From contig NZ_AP024371.1 of NCBI RefSeq assembly GCF_019668505.1, positions 558,001 through 622,000 on the forward strand: a DNA stretch of 64,000 bases, written 5' to 3'. A model generated the notes under the pieces. The model was given only the letters and a program-made list of their open reading frames with translations, made no database searches and was not told the origin of the DNA. The position numbers were made by a program, and so were the translations under genes. The DNA comes from Borrelia miyamotoi. Its GTDB lineage: Bacteria > Spirochaetota > Spirochaetia > Borreliales > Borreliaceae. Below are positions 34,637 to 44,574 of this stretch, one piece after another; within the stretch, counting starts at the first letter, position 1, and every line of letters starts with the position of its first letter.

Positions 34637-37600
34637 ATGGATATGGATTTAAAAGTTGAATTTGTTCATTTGCATGTGCACTCAGATTATTCTCTCCTAG
34701 ATGGAGCTGCCAAGATTACAGATATTGTGGCAAAGGCAAAAAAATGTAATATGTCCCATATTGCATTGACAGATCATGGCAATCTTTTTGGTGCTATTAG
34801 GTTTTATAGGGAAGCAAAAAGAGAAGGAATAAATCCCATAATTGGTATTGAAGCTTATATGTCAAGCACGGCAAAGCATATAAAGAAAAATGATGAGCTT
34901 GGAAGACCTTATTATCATTTAATTCTTCTTGCAAAGAATGAATTAGGTTATAAGAATTTATTGAAGCTGACAAGTATTTCCTATCTTGAGGGATTTTATT
35001 ATCGTCCAAGGATAGATAAGAGTGATATTGAAAAATATTCTCAGGGTCTTATTTGCACATCTGCATGTATTGGTGGGATTATTCCTCAATTAATTATTGC
35101 AGGTAGATTTGATGATGCAAAGAGTGAAATTCTTTGGTTTAAAAGTGTTTTTGGTGATGATTTTTATCTTGAGCTTCAACGTCATGGTATTAAACAACAG
35201 GATATAGTTAATGAAAAATTAATAGCCTATTCTAGAGAACTTCATGTTCCACTAACTGTGTCGAATGATTCTCATTATGTAAATAAAGAAGATGCAAAGG
35301 CTCAAGATATTATGGTATGTATTGGAACAGGTGCTAAGATAAGCGATCCTAATAGACTTAAAATGGAGACTGATGAATTTTATATTAAATCTCAAGAAGA
35401 GATGTATGAACTATTTAGGGATTTACCAGAAGCTTTAGCAAATACTTTGAAAATTGCTGAAAAATGTAATGAATTTGAGATCCAATTTCCAGGTCCTATT
35501 TTTCCTGAATATCAGGTGCCTAATGAATTTGTTACCCTTAGTCAGTATTTGGAACATTTGACACTTGAAGGTTTAAAATTTAGATATGGAAATATAAATG
35601 ATAGCATTAAAGATCGTGCTTTTTATGAACTCTCAACGATTATCAAGATGGGATTTGAAGCGTATTTTTTAATTGTTTGGGATTTTATTAAATTTGCACA
35701 TGATAATGGTATTCCTGTTGGTCCTGGGCGTGGATCTGGAGCTGGTTCTATTGTTGCATATGCTCTTAGAATTACAGATATTGATCCTCTAAAATATAAT
35801 TTGCTTTTTGAGAGATTTTTAAATCCTGAGCGTGTATCTATGCCTGACTTTGATATTGATTTTTGCTTTGAAGGTAGAGATGAGGTTATAAAGTATGTTA
35901 CAAGCAAGTATGGTGAGGATAGGGTTGCACAGATAATTACTTTTGGAACTTTAAAGCCTAAAGCTGTATTTAAGGATGTGGGAAGAGTTTTAGATATTCC
36001 TTTTTCTGAATCCAATGAGCTTACTAAGCTTATTCCTGATGGGCCAAAGGTTTCCTTAAAAGAAGTTTTTGCAGATGGGTCTTTAAGTGCATATTTAAAT
36101 AAGGGGCCTATTTATGACGAATTGATGAATGCGGCACTTGTTCTTGAAGGCATGAATAGACATGTTTCAACTCATGCAGCAGGCATTGTAATTGCTAGGA
36201 CAACTTTAACAGATTGTGTTCCACTTTATAAAGATTATAAGCAAAACACGGTTTCTACTCAGTATACCATGGATTTATTAGAGGATTGTGGTCTTGTAAA
36301 GATGGATTTTCTTGGACTTAAGACATTAACTTTAATAAAGAATGCAGAAAATCTTATTAGGCTTACTAAGCCTGATTTTAGTATTGCTAATATTTCTGAT
36401 AGTGATCCTAAGACTTTCAAGATGCTTTCTGAGGGACGTAGTGCTTCTGTTTTTCAGTTTGAATCTGAAGGTATGCAGCAAGTTTTAAGGGAAGCTAAAC
36501 CTGATAGTATTGAGGATTTAATTGCTTTAAATGCACTTTATCGTCCAGGTCCTATGCAATTTATACCTCAATTTATTTCGGCTAAGACAGGGACTAGGCG
36601 AATTAGATATCCTCATCCAGACTTGAGGGAAGTTTTAAAACCAACTTATGGAGTTATTGTTTATCAAGAGCAAGTGATGGAAGTTGCAAAGATTATTGGC
36701 GGGTTTTCTCTTGGAAAAGCAGATATCTTAAGGCGTGCAATGGGAAAGAAGAAAGAAGATGAAATGAATAAGATGAAGGTTGACTTTATAAAAGGTGCTA
36801 TTAGTAAAGGTTATGATGAAAGCCTTGCAAGTGATATATTTGAGCTTTTAAAGCCTTTTGCTAATTATGGATTTAATAAATCTCACGCAGCTGCATACTC
36901 TTTAATAGCTTATCAAACAGCATATCTTAAGGCTAATTATCCTGAAAATTTTATGGCAGCCAATTTAACAAATGAGATTAATAACACTGAAAAACTATCT
37001 TATTATATTGAAGAAGCAAAGTTAATGGGTATAAATGTTTTAAAACCCGATATAAATCAGTCTTTTAAAGAGTTTCGTGTGGTGGATTTTAATATTTCTT
37101 ATGGTCTTAATGGGATTAAGAATATTGGTGGTTCAATGGTTGATCTTATAATTACTGAGAGGCAAGAGAATGGAGAATATAAATCTTTTGAAGATTTTAT
37201 TAGAAGAGTAGATGATAAAGTTATAAATAGAAAATTTCTTGAAGCTGCAATAAAGTCTGGACTTTTTGACAGTCTTGGGCAAAATAGAAGAACACTTTTT
37301 GAAAATTTTGACAGATTAATAGATGTTGTAACGAAAGATAAAAATGATAAAAGGTTTGGTCAATGTAGTTTGTTTGCTACTTTTGGAACACAAGATATTA
37401 CTCATAAAAGTTTTAGTTATGATATATTTGAAGAATATTCTTATCCTGAACTTTTGGGATTTGAAAAAGAGCTTTTGGGATTCTATGTCTCTGGACATCC
37501 TCTTGACCCTTATAAAGCAGAAATAGAGCGCTTTACAGATTTTAATGTTTTAGAAGATCTTGCTATTAAGAAGAATAGTACTGTTAAATTTGCTGGTATT

Positions 37601-38086
37601 CTTAATTCAATAAAGGTTATTCATACTAAAAGAAATAATACTAAGATGGCATTTGGTGTTATTGAAGATTTTAAAGGTGTGATCGATATTGTAGTTTTTA
37701 CTGAAAGTTATGAGAAATATAAACATTTGTTTATTGAGGGTGATGTGATTGGTGTTGTAGGTAAGATGACATTTAATAGGGATAGATTTTCAATAATTGT
37801 TGAAAAAGTTTTAAATATTAAAGATATTTCTTTTAATAAGATTAATAATCTTTATATTAAACTTTCTAATGAAAGATTAAATGATTCATATCTTCTTTAT
37901 TCTTTAAAGGATAAAATTTTGAATCTTGAAGATAATACTGGATTTTCGAATGTTTATCTTTGTTTAAAAAATGATGATAAAAGTTTGAAGCTTAAAATGA
38001 ATTTAACTTTAAATTTTAAACCTGATGAATTTAAAATTAATTCATTGAGATGTAGTGAAATAGTAGAGGATATTTGGTTTGATTAG
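34637..38086 (+). CDS. dnaE: DNA polymerase III alpha subunit
   Basis: The replicative polymerase, 1149 residues from ATG 34637 (chosen because 'FVHLHVHSDYSLLDGA' follows at once, the start of the PHP domain). The palm has 'GPGRGSGAGSIVAYAL' and the catalytic aspartates in 'MPDFDIDFCFEGRDEV'. It also has 'FGTLKPKAVFKDVGRV', 'HVSTHAAGIVIA', 'ALYRPGPMQFIPQF' and 'FNKSHAAAYSLIAYQTAYLK'. The C-terminal OB domain is at about residues 960-1060. ATG 34643 is an alternative start two codons later. No clear ribosome-binding site precedes either. Confidence 0.97.
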   Translation: MDMDLKVEFVHLHVHSDYSLLDGAAKITDIVAKAKKCNMSHIALTDHGNLFGAIRFYREAKREGINPIIGIEAYMSSTAKHIKKNDELGRPYYHLILLAKNELGYKNLLKLTSISYLEGFYYRPRIDKSDIEKYSQGLICTSACIGGIIPQLIIAGRFDDAKSEILWFKSVFGDDFYLELQRHGIKQQDIVNEKLIAYSRELHVPLTVSNDSHYVNKEDAKAQDIMVCIGTGAKISDPNRLKMETDEFYIKSQEEMYELFRDLPEALANTLKIAEKCNEFEIQFPGPIFPEYQVPNEFVTLSQYLEHLTLEGLKFRYGNINDSIKDRAFYELSTIIKMGFEAYFLIVWDFIKFAHDNGIPVGPGRGSGAGSIVAYALRITDIDPLKYNLLFERFLNPERVSMPDFDIDFCFEGRDEVIKYVTSKYGEDRVAQIITFGTLKPKAVFKDVGRVLDIPFSESNELTKLIPDGPKVSLKEVFADGSLSAYLNKGPIYDELMNAALVLEGMNRHVSTHAAGIVIARTTLTDCVPLYKDYKQNTVSTQYTMDLLEDCGLVKMDFLGLKTLTLIKNAENLIRLTKPDFSIANISDSDPKTFKMLSEGRSASVFQFESEGMQQVLREAKPDSIEDLIALNALYRPGPMQFIPQFISAKTGTRRIRYPHPDLREVLKPTYGVIVYQEQVMEVAKIIGGFSLGKADILRRAMGKKKEDEMNKMKVDFIKGAISKGYDESLASDIFELLKPFANYGFNKSHAAAYSLIAYQTAYLKANYPENFMAANLTNEINNTEKLSYYIEEAKLMGINVLKPDINQSFKEFRVVDFNISYGLNGIKNIGGSMVDLIITERQENGEYKSFEDFIRRVDDKVINRKFLEAAIKSGLFDSLGQNRRTLFENFDRLIDVVTKDKNDKRFGQCSLFATFGTQDITHKSFSYDIFEEYSYPELLGFEKELLGFYVSGHPLDPYKAEIERFTDFNVLEDLAIKKNSTVKFAGILNSIKVIHTKRNNTKMAFGVIEDFKGVIDIVVFTESYEKYKHLFIEGDVIGVVGKMTFNRDRFSIIVEKVLNIKDISFNKINNLYIKLSNERLNDSYLLYSLKDKILNLEDNTGFSNVYLCLKNDDKSLKLKMNLTLNFKPDEFKINSLRCSEIVEDIWFD

Positions 38087-38097
38087 GAGGGTTAATT

Positions 38098-38670
38098 GTG
38101 ATAATAGAGACTTTAATGATGTTTTTGAATATTTATAGAATTTTAATTTTAATTAGAATTTTTCTTAGCTGGCTTGTATCCTCAGGAATTAGTACTAGTA
38201 TGTTTTTTAGATTCATATATAATTCAACAGAGCCATTTTTATCTCTTTTTAGAAAGATTAGATTTCTCAGACTTGGTATGTATGATTTTTCACCAATTGC
38301 GGCTTTAATTACTATTACAATAGTTGAGGAAATGTTATCTTATGGTGATTATAAGCTTTCTACATTTGTTATATTGTTTATTGTTGAGGTCTGGGGAATA
38401 TTTAGAAGTATTTTTGTTACTGTTATTTTTTTCTTTATTTTAAGATTAATATTTTTGTTTTTACATCTATTTGATGGTAATGATTTTATTAGAAGCGTTG
38501 ATTCATTTTTAATTCCTTTGTCTTTTAAGATAAAAAATATGGTTACAGATAAACATATGTCTTATGCTCTTAATTTAATTGTAGCAGGAGCATTATTAAT
38601 GGCATTCATAATTATTTTTGAGCAAACTATACAGGCTATTCGTATGCTAAGTTTTTACTTGCCCTTTTAG
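38098..38670 (+). CDS. YggT-family integral membrane protein
   Basis: A 190-residue membrane protein with about four hydrophobic segments in two similar halves, as in YggT proteins. Each half has a helix followed by a short amphipathic loop; the first is 'YRILILIRIFLSWLV' then 'NSTEPFLSLFRKIRF'. The second, 'FILRLIFLFLHLFDG' then 'DSFLIPLSFKIKNM', is a clear internal repeat. The function of the family is not settled; links to division and osmotic tolerance are known. It starts with GTG at 38098 behind AGGAGGG, 11 bases after dnaE. Confidence 0.75.
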   Translation: MIIETLMMFLNIYRILILIRIFLSWLVSSGISTSMFFRFIYNSTEPFLSLFRKIRFLRLGMYDFSPIAALITITIVEEMLSYGDYKLSTFVILFIVEVWGIFRSIFVTVIFFFILRLIFLFLHLFDGNDFIRSVDSFLIPLSFKIKNMVTDKHMSYALNLIVAGALLMAFIIIFEQTIQAIRMLSFYLPF

Positions 38671-38679
38671 GAATTTTGC

Positions 38680-40743
38680 ATGTTTTTACATGAGTTTCAA
38701 TATGATTTACAGGGTATAAGTGGTCTTGGTAAGAAGGGAATTGATAGGTTAAGTAATCTTCAAATTACAAATATTAAAGAACTCATAGAATATTTCCCCA
38801 AAAAATATGAGGATCGCCAAAATGTAAAAACTTTTCCAGACCCCTTGAAAGTTAAAAATTGTGAACTTATGACAATTTTTACTGTTTTAGAACATAAGAA
38901 TTTTGGACATAATTTTAGGAAGAATTTAAAAATGATAGCTCGGAGTGAAAATGGTGAGATATTCGAGATTCTTCTTTTTAATAGAGGATTTTTAGAAGGG
39001 ATTTTTAAGATAGGTCAAAAATTCTATATTTATTCTAAATTCAATTATAACGATTATACTCAGATGTGGAGTTGTTCTAATTTTGATAGTGAAGTTTTTA
39101 GTTATAATCCTGAAAGATTTAAAAAAATTGTTCCGGTTTATTCTCTTAGTGAGGGACTGACTTCTAAAAAGATATCATCTTATATCAAAGAAGCTCTTGT
39201 TTATTTTGTCAAGTTTGGGCAATCAGATATTCCTGAATTCTTGATCAATAAATATTCATTATTGCCGTTTTATGAGGCTTTAAATGAAATTCATTTTCCA
39301 AGTTCTTTTGAAATGCTTGATAGATCAAGAAAAACTTTAATTTATAGGGAGATTTTTTTGCTTCAGTTTTTTTCAAGGGGGAAAAACTCTAAAGTTTTTT
39401 TAAGGGGGGAGAGATCTCTATCAAGAAATTTGCTTGAGCAGATTATTTTAAAACTTCCATTTAAGCTTACAAGAGATCAAGAAGTTGCAATTGATGAAAT
39501 AATTGACGATCTTAAAAGCAGTAAGCCAATGAATAGATTGTTGCAAGGTGATGTTGGAAGTGGAAAAACTCTTGTTGCTTTTTTGTCTAGCATTCCTTTA
39601 GTTGAGGCTGGATATCAAGTGGCATTAATGGTGCCTACTGATCTTTTGGCTCAGCAACATTATAGCAATTTGTCAAGAATATTAAAAGATTTTAATGTTT
39701 CTATAGCTCTTTTAACTGGTAGTTTAAAGAAGAGAGATAGGGAAGATGTTTTGAAAAAACTTCAGAGTGGGATTTATAGTTTAGTAGTTGGGACTCATGC
39801 TATTTTTGCTCAAGGAACAAAATTTAAAAAATTAGCTTATATCATTATTGATGAACAGCATAAATTTGGTGTTGAACAAAGAGAGGAGCTTAAAAATAAG
39901 GGAGAAGGAGTTGATGTTCTTTTAATGTCAGCGACTCCTATTCCCAGAAGCTTAGCTTTGACTCTTTTTGGTGATCTTCAGGTATCTTTAATTAAGAAAG
40001 GTCCTGCAGGTCGAATACCAGTTACTACTTATTTAGCGAAGCATGGAAATGAAGAAAAAGTGTATGAGTTTTTAAAAAATGAACTTGCAAAAGGGCATCA
40101 AGTTTATTTTGTTTATCCTCTAATATCATCTTCACAGAAATTTGATTTAAAAGATGCTACTAGTATGTGTTTAACGCTTAAGAATATTTTTGTTGAGTAT
40201 TCGGTTGCTATGATTCATTCTAAGCTTGAATCTAATATCAAAGAAGAAATTATGCAGGATTTTTATTTGAGGAAAATAGATATTTTAGTTGCAACAAGTG
40301 TTATTGAAGTTGGTATTGATTGTCCAAATGCAACTTGCATGGTAGTTGAGCATGCTGAGCGTTTTGGACTTTCTGCTTTACATCAAATTAGGGGTCGTGT
40401 TGGTAGAGGTAGTTTAAAATCTTTTTTATTTTTGCTTTATAAGGAACCTTTAACAGAAGCGGGGAAATTTAGACTCAAGACTATAAAAGAAAATATAGAT
40501 GGATTTAAAATAGCAGAGGAAGACCTTAAATTAAGAGGTCCTGGCAATTTATTTGGGCTTGAACAAAGTGGTTATTTAAAGCTTAAAATAGCTGATTTTA
40601 TTGAGAATAGGGAAGTCATAAGTTTGATTAGAGAGGAACTTAATATGTTTTTTTTAAATAAGTCTTTTTATAATAAATCAGATATTGAATTACTTGATAA
40701 TCTTTTGCTTTCATATTTAAGATCTGTTGGTAAAGATAATTAG
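38680..40743 (+). CDS. recG: ATP-dependent DNA helicase RecG
   Basis: RecG remodels stalled forks and branched DNA. The 687-residue protein has an N-terminal wedge domain beginning 'ISGLGKKGIDRL'. Helicase motifs follow: I 'LLQGDVGSGKTLVAF' (K296), Ia 'MVPTDLLAQQHY', II 'IIDEQHKFGVEQRE' (D391-H394), III 'MSATPIPRSLALT', V 'VATSVIEVGIDCPNA' and VI 'HQIRGRVGRG', and then the conserved 'LRGPGNLFGLEQSG'. It converges on the M15 peptidase gene with 2 bases between stops. Confidence 0.96.
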   Translation: MFLHEFQYDLQGISGLGKKGIDRLSNLQITNIKELIEYFPKKYEDRQNVKTFPDPLKVKNCELMTIFTVLEHKNFGHNFRKNLKMIARSENGEIFEILLFNRGFLEGIFKIGQKFYIYSKFNYNDYTQMWSCSNFDSEVFSYNPERFKKIVPVYSLSEGLTSKKISSYIKEALVYFVKFGQSDIPEFLINKYSLLPFYEALNEIHFPSSFEMLDRSRKTLIYREIFLLQFFSRGKNSKVFLRGERSLSRNLLEQIILKLPFKLTRDQEVAIDEIIDDLKSSKPMNRLLQGDVGSGKTLVAFLSSIPLVEAGYQVALMVPTDLLAQQHYSNLSRILKDFNVSIALLTGSLKKRDREDVLKKLQSGIYSLVVGTHAIFAQGTKFKKLAYIIIDEQHKFGVEQREELKNKGEGVDVLLMSATPIPRSLALTLFGDLQVSLIKKGPAGRIPVTTYLAKHGNEEKVYEFLKNELAKGHQVYFVYPLISSSQKFDLKDATSMCLTLKNIFVEYSVAMIHSKLESNIKEEIMQDFYLRKIDILVATSVIEVGIDCPNATCMVVEHAERFGLSALHQIRGRVGRGSLKSFLFLLYKEPLTEAGKFRLKTIKENIDGFKIAEEDLKLRGPGNLFGLEQSGYLKLKIADFIENREVISLIREELNMFFLNKSFYNKSDIELLDNLLLSYLRSVGKDN

Positions 40744-40745
40744 TA

Positions 40746-41543
40746 TTAATTACTATATTTTTGAATTAACTTTGAAAGTTCTTTTTTATGTTTATTCCAA
40801 AATTCAAGAAGTTTATACTGTAAATTGTTGAAATATTTTTTTTGAATCGTACATGCTTGTTTGCCAATGTACATGTAATGCCAAGGTTCTGATTTATAGC
40901 CAGTTTCTCTTTCATGATTCTTTGGATACGATAATGAGAATCCGTACTTTAATGAATTTTCATAAAGCCATTTGCCTGCTTTTGTATTTAGTAAATTATC
41001 ATCTATTTTGATGAAATCTATAGTTGTTCCTAGTTGGTGTTGTGAGTGGTTAGGAATTGCTGATTGGATTTTTGCTATCTTTTTTCCGTAAGTTTTTACA
41101 TTATATTCAAATAAAAATTTTTGATATTCTTTTGTTCTATATGCTGACATTATTTTGATTTGGAAACCATTTTCTTTGCCTGCCTCTACAAGATTTATTA
41201 AGTCATCTATTAATATTTTTCTTATCGTTAAGCTTTCTTTTCCAATGTTTTTTAATTCTTTAAAGTTTTTTAAATGGACCAAGTCAGTTGGATTGTATTC
41301 TTTAGGAATTGGGATTTTTTTATTTACAATTATTAAGAGATCATTTTTTTCTGCTTCAAGTAATGGTTTAATCTCTTTTATGAATTGGATGGGATTGTTT
41401 TTTATTTGTTTTTGATAAGGTTCGTATAAATCTTTTGTTGTTTTAAGTAAGATTGCTAGATCTTGTTTTGATATTGTATTTTTTGATTGAAAAGTTAAAT
41501 TGTTAATTAATAGTGTTAGTGAAAAAATATTGAGTAATCCCAT
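40746..41543 (-). CDS. D-alanyl-D-alanine carboxypeptidase, M15B (VanY) type
   Basis: A 265-residue protein with an N-terminal hydrophobic signal or anchor (MGLLNIFSLTLLINNL) and a zinc peptidase domain. The zinc ligands and catalytic residues are seen in 'SQHQLGTTIDF' (H169, D176) and 'SEPWHYMY' (E219, H222), with 'MSAYRTKEYQKFLF' as the substrate-site segment. Such enzymes trim the terminal D-Ala from peptidoglycan stem peptides in the periplasm. The two upstream domains typical of VanS/VanR regulation are absent, so it is likely a housekeeping cell-wall enzyme. Confidence 0.85.
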   Translation of the reverse strand: MGLLNIFSLTLLINNLTFQSKNTISKQDLAILLKTTKDLYEPYQKQIKNNPIQFIKEIKPLLEAEKNDLLIIVNKKIPIPKEYNPTDLVHLKNFKELKNIGKESLTIRKILIDDLINLVEAGKENGFQIKIMSAYRTKEYQKFLFEYNVKTYGKKIAKIQSAIPNHSQHQLGTTIDFIKIDDNLLNTKAGKWLYENSLKYGFSLSYPKNHERETGYKSEPWHYMYIGKQACTIQKKYFNNLQYKLLEFWNKHKKELSKLIQKYSN

Positions 41544-41649
41544 TCAAACTTAATTATATTATAATTTATTTTTATTATAGGAGTAGTTTTAAGTTTTTAT
41601 AAATATTAATTTTAAGTTTTATTTGCAAAAGTGATAAACTAAATAGTAT

Positions 41650-42996
41650 ATGCTAAGAAAGTTTAGTTATAATTCGATATTAAGAGAGTTACTGGTTTTA
41701 GCCATTCCTATAGCTTGTGAATCTTTTTTGTTTCAACTGGTAACGTTTTTTGATAATTACATGATTGCTTATTTAGGTTCTGCTCAAGTAACAGGGGTTT
41801 CTCTTGCAAATAGGGTAACTTTTATTTTTTTTATTTTTATATTTGGACTTGGGACTACGTTTAGTGCTTATGCTTCTCAAGCATTTTCTAAGAAAAAATT
41901 TGCACATATTAAGCAAGCATTTGCTTATGCTTTAGTGATTGGAGCAACGATTGGAATTATTTTCTTTTGTGTGTCTTTTGTTTTCTCAAAGGAGATTGTT
42001 AATATCTTCATAGAAGAAAATGAGTCTTTAAATTTTGGTATGACTTATTTAAAAATTATTTCTTTTTCTTACCTTTTTATGACTTATTCTTTTTTGTCTG
42101 CAATGGGTTTTAAGAGTATCAAATATGTAAAAATACCTTTGATTATTACTATATTTGTTGTATTAATTAATATTATTTTCAATTACATCTTTATTTTTGA
42201 ATTGAGTATGGGAATAAGTGGAGCAGCATATGCTACTTTAATTGCTAGAATTATTGAGTTTATCTTTTATTTTTTTTATAACCTTTTAAATGTAAAGTTT
42301 TATTACCATTTAAGAATAAGTGATTTTATTGTTTCAAAAAGTGTTAGAATAGTTTATTTAAGCGTACTGATGCCTGTTTTGTTACATGAGATTTGTTGGG
42401 TTTTAAGTATAACTGTTTTGCATGCTTTTTATGCACGACTTGGAGGTAGTGAATATGCATCTTTTGCTGTAGCATCTAATTTTTTTGATTTATGCTTTGT
42501 TGTGATGCATGGAATGGGACTTGCGACTGGTGTTATTATTGGACACCTTATGGTAAAGGATAAGAAGCATGTTAGATCATTGGGAATATTTTTATCTGTT
42601 ATTGGAATTATTTTAGGATTTTTGGTAGCCTTTATTCTTTTTGTGACATCTAAATTTGCGCCTATTATTTTTAGTAATTTAGATTTTCCTGAACTTGTTG
42701 GCACCTTTATCTCTATTTTTGCAAGTGTTGTTGTTTTTAAGTGTTTTACATCTCAGGTACTTGTTGGTATTTTTAGGGCTAGCGGAATTCCTAATATTTG
42801 TTTTTATATTGAAGTAGGAGTAATTGTTTTTTATACATTACCAGTTGCCTATTTCTTAGTTTTTTTTACAAATTTTAGATTGCCATTAGTAGTTTTTATT
42901 GTAAATTTTGAAGAAATCCTTAAAAGTATACTTATTTTAATAGAGTTTTTTAAAGATGACTGGATAAGGGAAATTCATTATGAAGAACTGACTTAA
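41650..42996 (+). CDS. MATE-family efflux transporter
   Basis: A 448-residue polytopic membrane protein of about 12 helices in two similar halves. The N-terminal half has '[20 protein letters not shown]' followed by '[14 protein letters not shown]', typical of MATE exporters; the second half has the matching '[20 protein letters not shown]'. These export cationic compounds using Na+ or H+. The substrate cannot be read from sequence. No ribosome-binding site is clear before the ATG. Confidence 0.85.
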   Translation: MLRKFSYNSILRELLVLAIPIACESFLFQLVTFFDNYMIAYLGSAQVTGVSLANRVTFIFFIFIFGLGTTFSAYASQAFSKKKFAHIKQAFAYALVIGATIGIIFFCVSFVFSKEIVNIFIEENESLNFGMTYLKIISFSYLFMTYSFLSAMGFKSIKYVKIPLIITIFVVLINIIFNYIFIFELSMGISGAAYATLIARIIEFIFYFFYNLLNVKFYYHLRISDFIVSKSVRIVYLSVLMPVLLHEICWVLSITVLHAFYARLGGSEYASFAVASNFFDLCFVVMHGMGLATGVIIGHLMVKDKKHVRSLGIFLSVIGIILGFLVAFILFVTSKFAPIIFSNLDFPELVGTFISIFASVVVFKCFTSQVLVGIFRASGIPNICFYIEVGVIVFYTLPVAYFLVFFTNFRLPLVVFIVNFEEILKSILILIEFFKDDWIREIHYEELT

Positions 42997-43200
42997 TTTA
43001 TAGAAGTATTATTTAATGCTAATTAGGATATTGTATGAGCAATATGGATTCAAACTTTATATTGATTAATTTAATATTAATTTATATTTTTTACTTTACT
43101 TTTTATTAAGTCTTTCATAATGTTATTCAGCTTAGTGTTTTTATGCCTTATGTTATACTACTTAAGTAGATTAAAGTCTGTTAAAACAGAGTAGTTATTT

Positions 43201-43209
43201 TGTTATAAT
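43201..43209 (+). promoter_or_regulatory. Extended -10 promoter very close to the murD start
   Basis: TGTTATAAT, a perfect extended -10, ends 9 bases before the GTG start of murD. Transcription would begin at or within a few bases of the start codon, and no ribosome-binding site is seen. This suggests a leaderless or near-leaderless message. Confidence 0.5.
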
Positions 43210-43218
43210 ACTGTTGCT

Positions 43219-44574
43219 GTGTGTTTAGATAATATAAAAGGTAAAAATTTTTTGATTATGGGTTTGGGTCTTCATGGAGGAGGTGTGGCTGTTGCTAGGT
43301 TCTTGTTGAAACATGGCGGAAATTTGGTAATTACCGATTTAAAGAATGAGTCAGAATTAGTTTCAAGCATTAAATTTTTGGAACAATTTAGAAATAGGAT
43401 TCGATATGTTTTAGGATATCATGATGAGGATGATTTTAAAAATGCAGATGTTGTTATTAAAAATCCTTCTGTAAGTGCTAATAACAAGTATTTAAAGCTT
43501 GCAAAAAGAATTGAAACTGATATTAGTTTATTTTTAATATTTAATCGAAATCCGGTGATTGCTGTTACAGGAACTAAGGGAAAGTCGACTCTTACATCTC
43601 TTTTGCATAGGGTTTTGGTTTCTAAGTATCCAAATTCTAAGCTTGGAGGTAATATCGGGATATCTCCTTTAAGTTTTTTAGATGAGCTTGACGGAATATC
43701 GCCTATTGTTTTAGAACTTTCTTCCTGGCAATTGCATGATCTTAAAAATTTATGTCCCATTATTAGCATTATAACTAATATTTATCATGATCATCAAAAT
43801 TATTATTCAGATTTTAATAGCTATATAAAAGATAAGTCAAAAATTTTTATAGCCCAAGATTCAGGAATTTTGATCTTCCAAGATCAAGCCTATTATGATT
43901 ATTTTTATAGATTTAAATCCCAATCCAAGGTTGTTTTATTTTCAGAAACTATGCCTTTAAACTTTGAAAATGACATTTTTTATTTTAGAGATGGAAAGAT
44001 TTATTTAAATAAGGAAGTGATAAGTACTCTTAGTGAATCAAGAATTGTGCTTTTGATTTCTAAAATGATTGCTGTTTTTGTTGCAAGTTACTTGAGCTTG
44101 GATTTAGATGTTGTATCTAAGATTGTTGCTGGTTTTAATGGAATTGAGCATCGGTTGGAATTTGTAATAGAATGTGAAGGTGTTAAATATTATAATGATA
44201 CGGCGTCAACAATTCCTGATTCTACAGTTTTGTCTATTAGAAGTTTAAAGGCTGATGGAAGTTTTATTAATCTTATTGTTGGTGGAACTGATAAGGAGCT
44301 TGATTTTTCAGTTTTTGGTGAGATTTTAAGCATGGTTAAAACTTGGATTTTGTTAAGAGGAAGTGCTACTTTAAAGATCATTAAGTTTTTAGAGGACAAT
44401 AAAATTAAGTATTTTATTTTTTCTTCTTTAGAAGAATGTGTTTGTTATGCAAAAAAAATTTCTATTCAAAATGATATAGTTTTATTTTCCCCGGCTAGCG
44501 CTTCTTTTGAGCTTTTTAATAATGAATTTGATAGGGGACATCAATTTAAAAATTTGGTTAGTATTATGACTTAA
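43219..44574 (+). CDS. murD: UDP-N-acetylmuramoyl-L-alanine:D-glutamate ligase
   Basis: MurD adds D-Glu to UDP-MurNAc-L-Ala in peptidoglycan precursor synthesis. The 451-residue protein starts with GTG at 43219 and has the Rossmann segment 'LIMGLGLHGGGVAVARFLL'. It has the ATP loop at 117-124 in 'VTGTKGKSTLTSLL', 'LELSSWQLHDL', 'NIYHDHQNYY', 'GIEHRLEFV' and 'YNDTASTIPDST', and the closing 'FSPASASFELFNNEFDRGHQ'. The end is conserved, so its 93-base antisense overlap with the next gene is real on the murD side. Confidence 0.94.
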   Translation: MCLDNIKGKNFLIMGLGLHGGGVAVARFLLKHGGNLVITDLKNESELVSSIKFLEQFRNRIRYVLGYHDEDDFKNADVVIKNPSVSANNKYLKLAKRIETDISLFLIFNRNPVIAVTGTKGKSTLTSLLHRVLVSKYPNSKLGGNIGISPLSFLDELDGISPIVLELSSWQLHDLKNLCPIISIITNIYHDHQNYYSDFNSYIKDKSKIFIAQDSGILIFQDQAYYDYFYRFKSQSKVVLFSETMPLNFENDIFYFRDGKIYLNKEVISTLSESRIVLLISKMIAVFVASYLSLDLDVVSKIVAGFNGIEHRLEFVIECEGVKYYNDTASTIPDSTVLSIRSLKADGSFINLIVGGTDKELDFSVFGEILSMVKTWILLRGSATLKIIKFLEDNKIKYFIFSSLEECVCYAKKISIQNDIVLFSPASASFELFNNEFDRGHQFKNLVSIMT

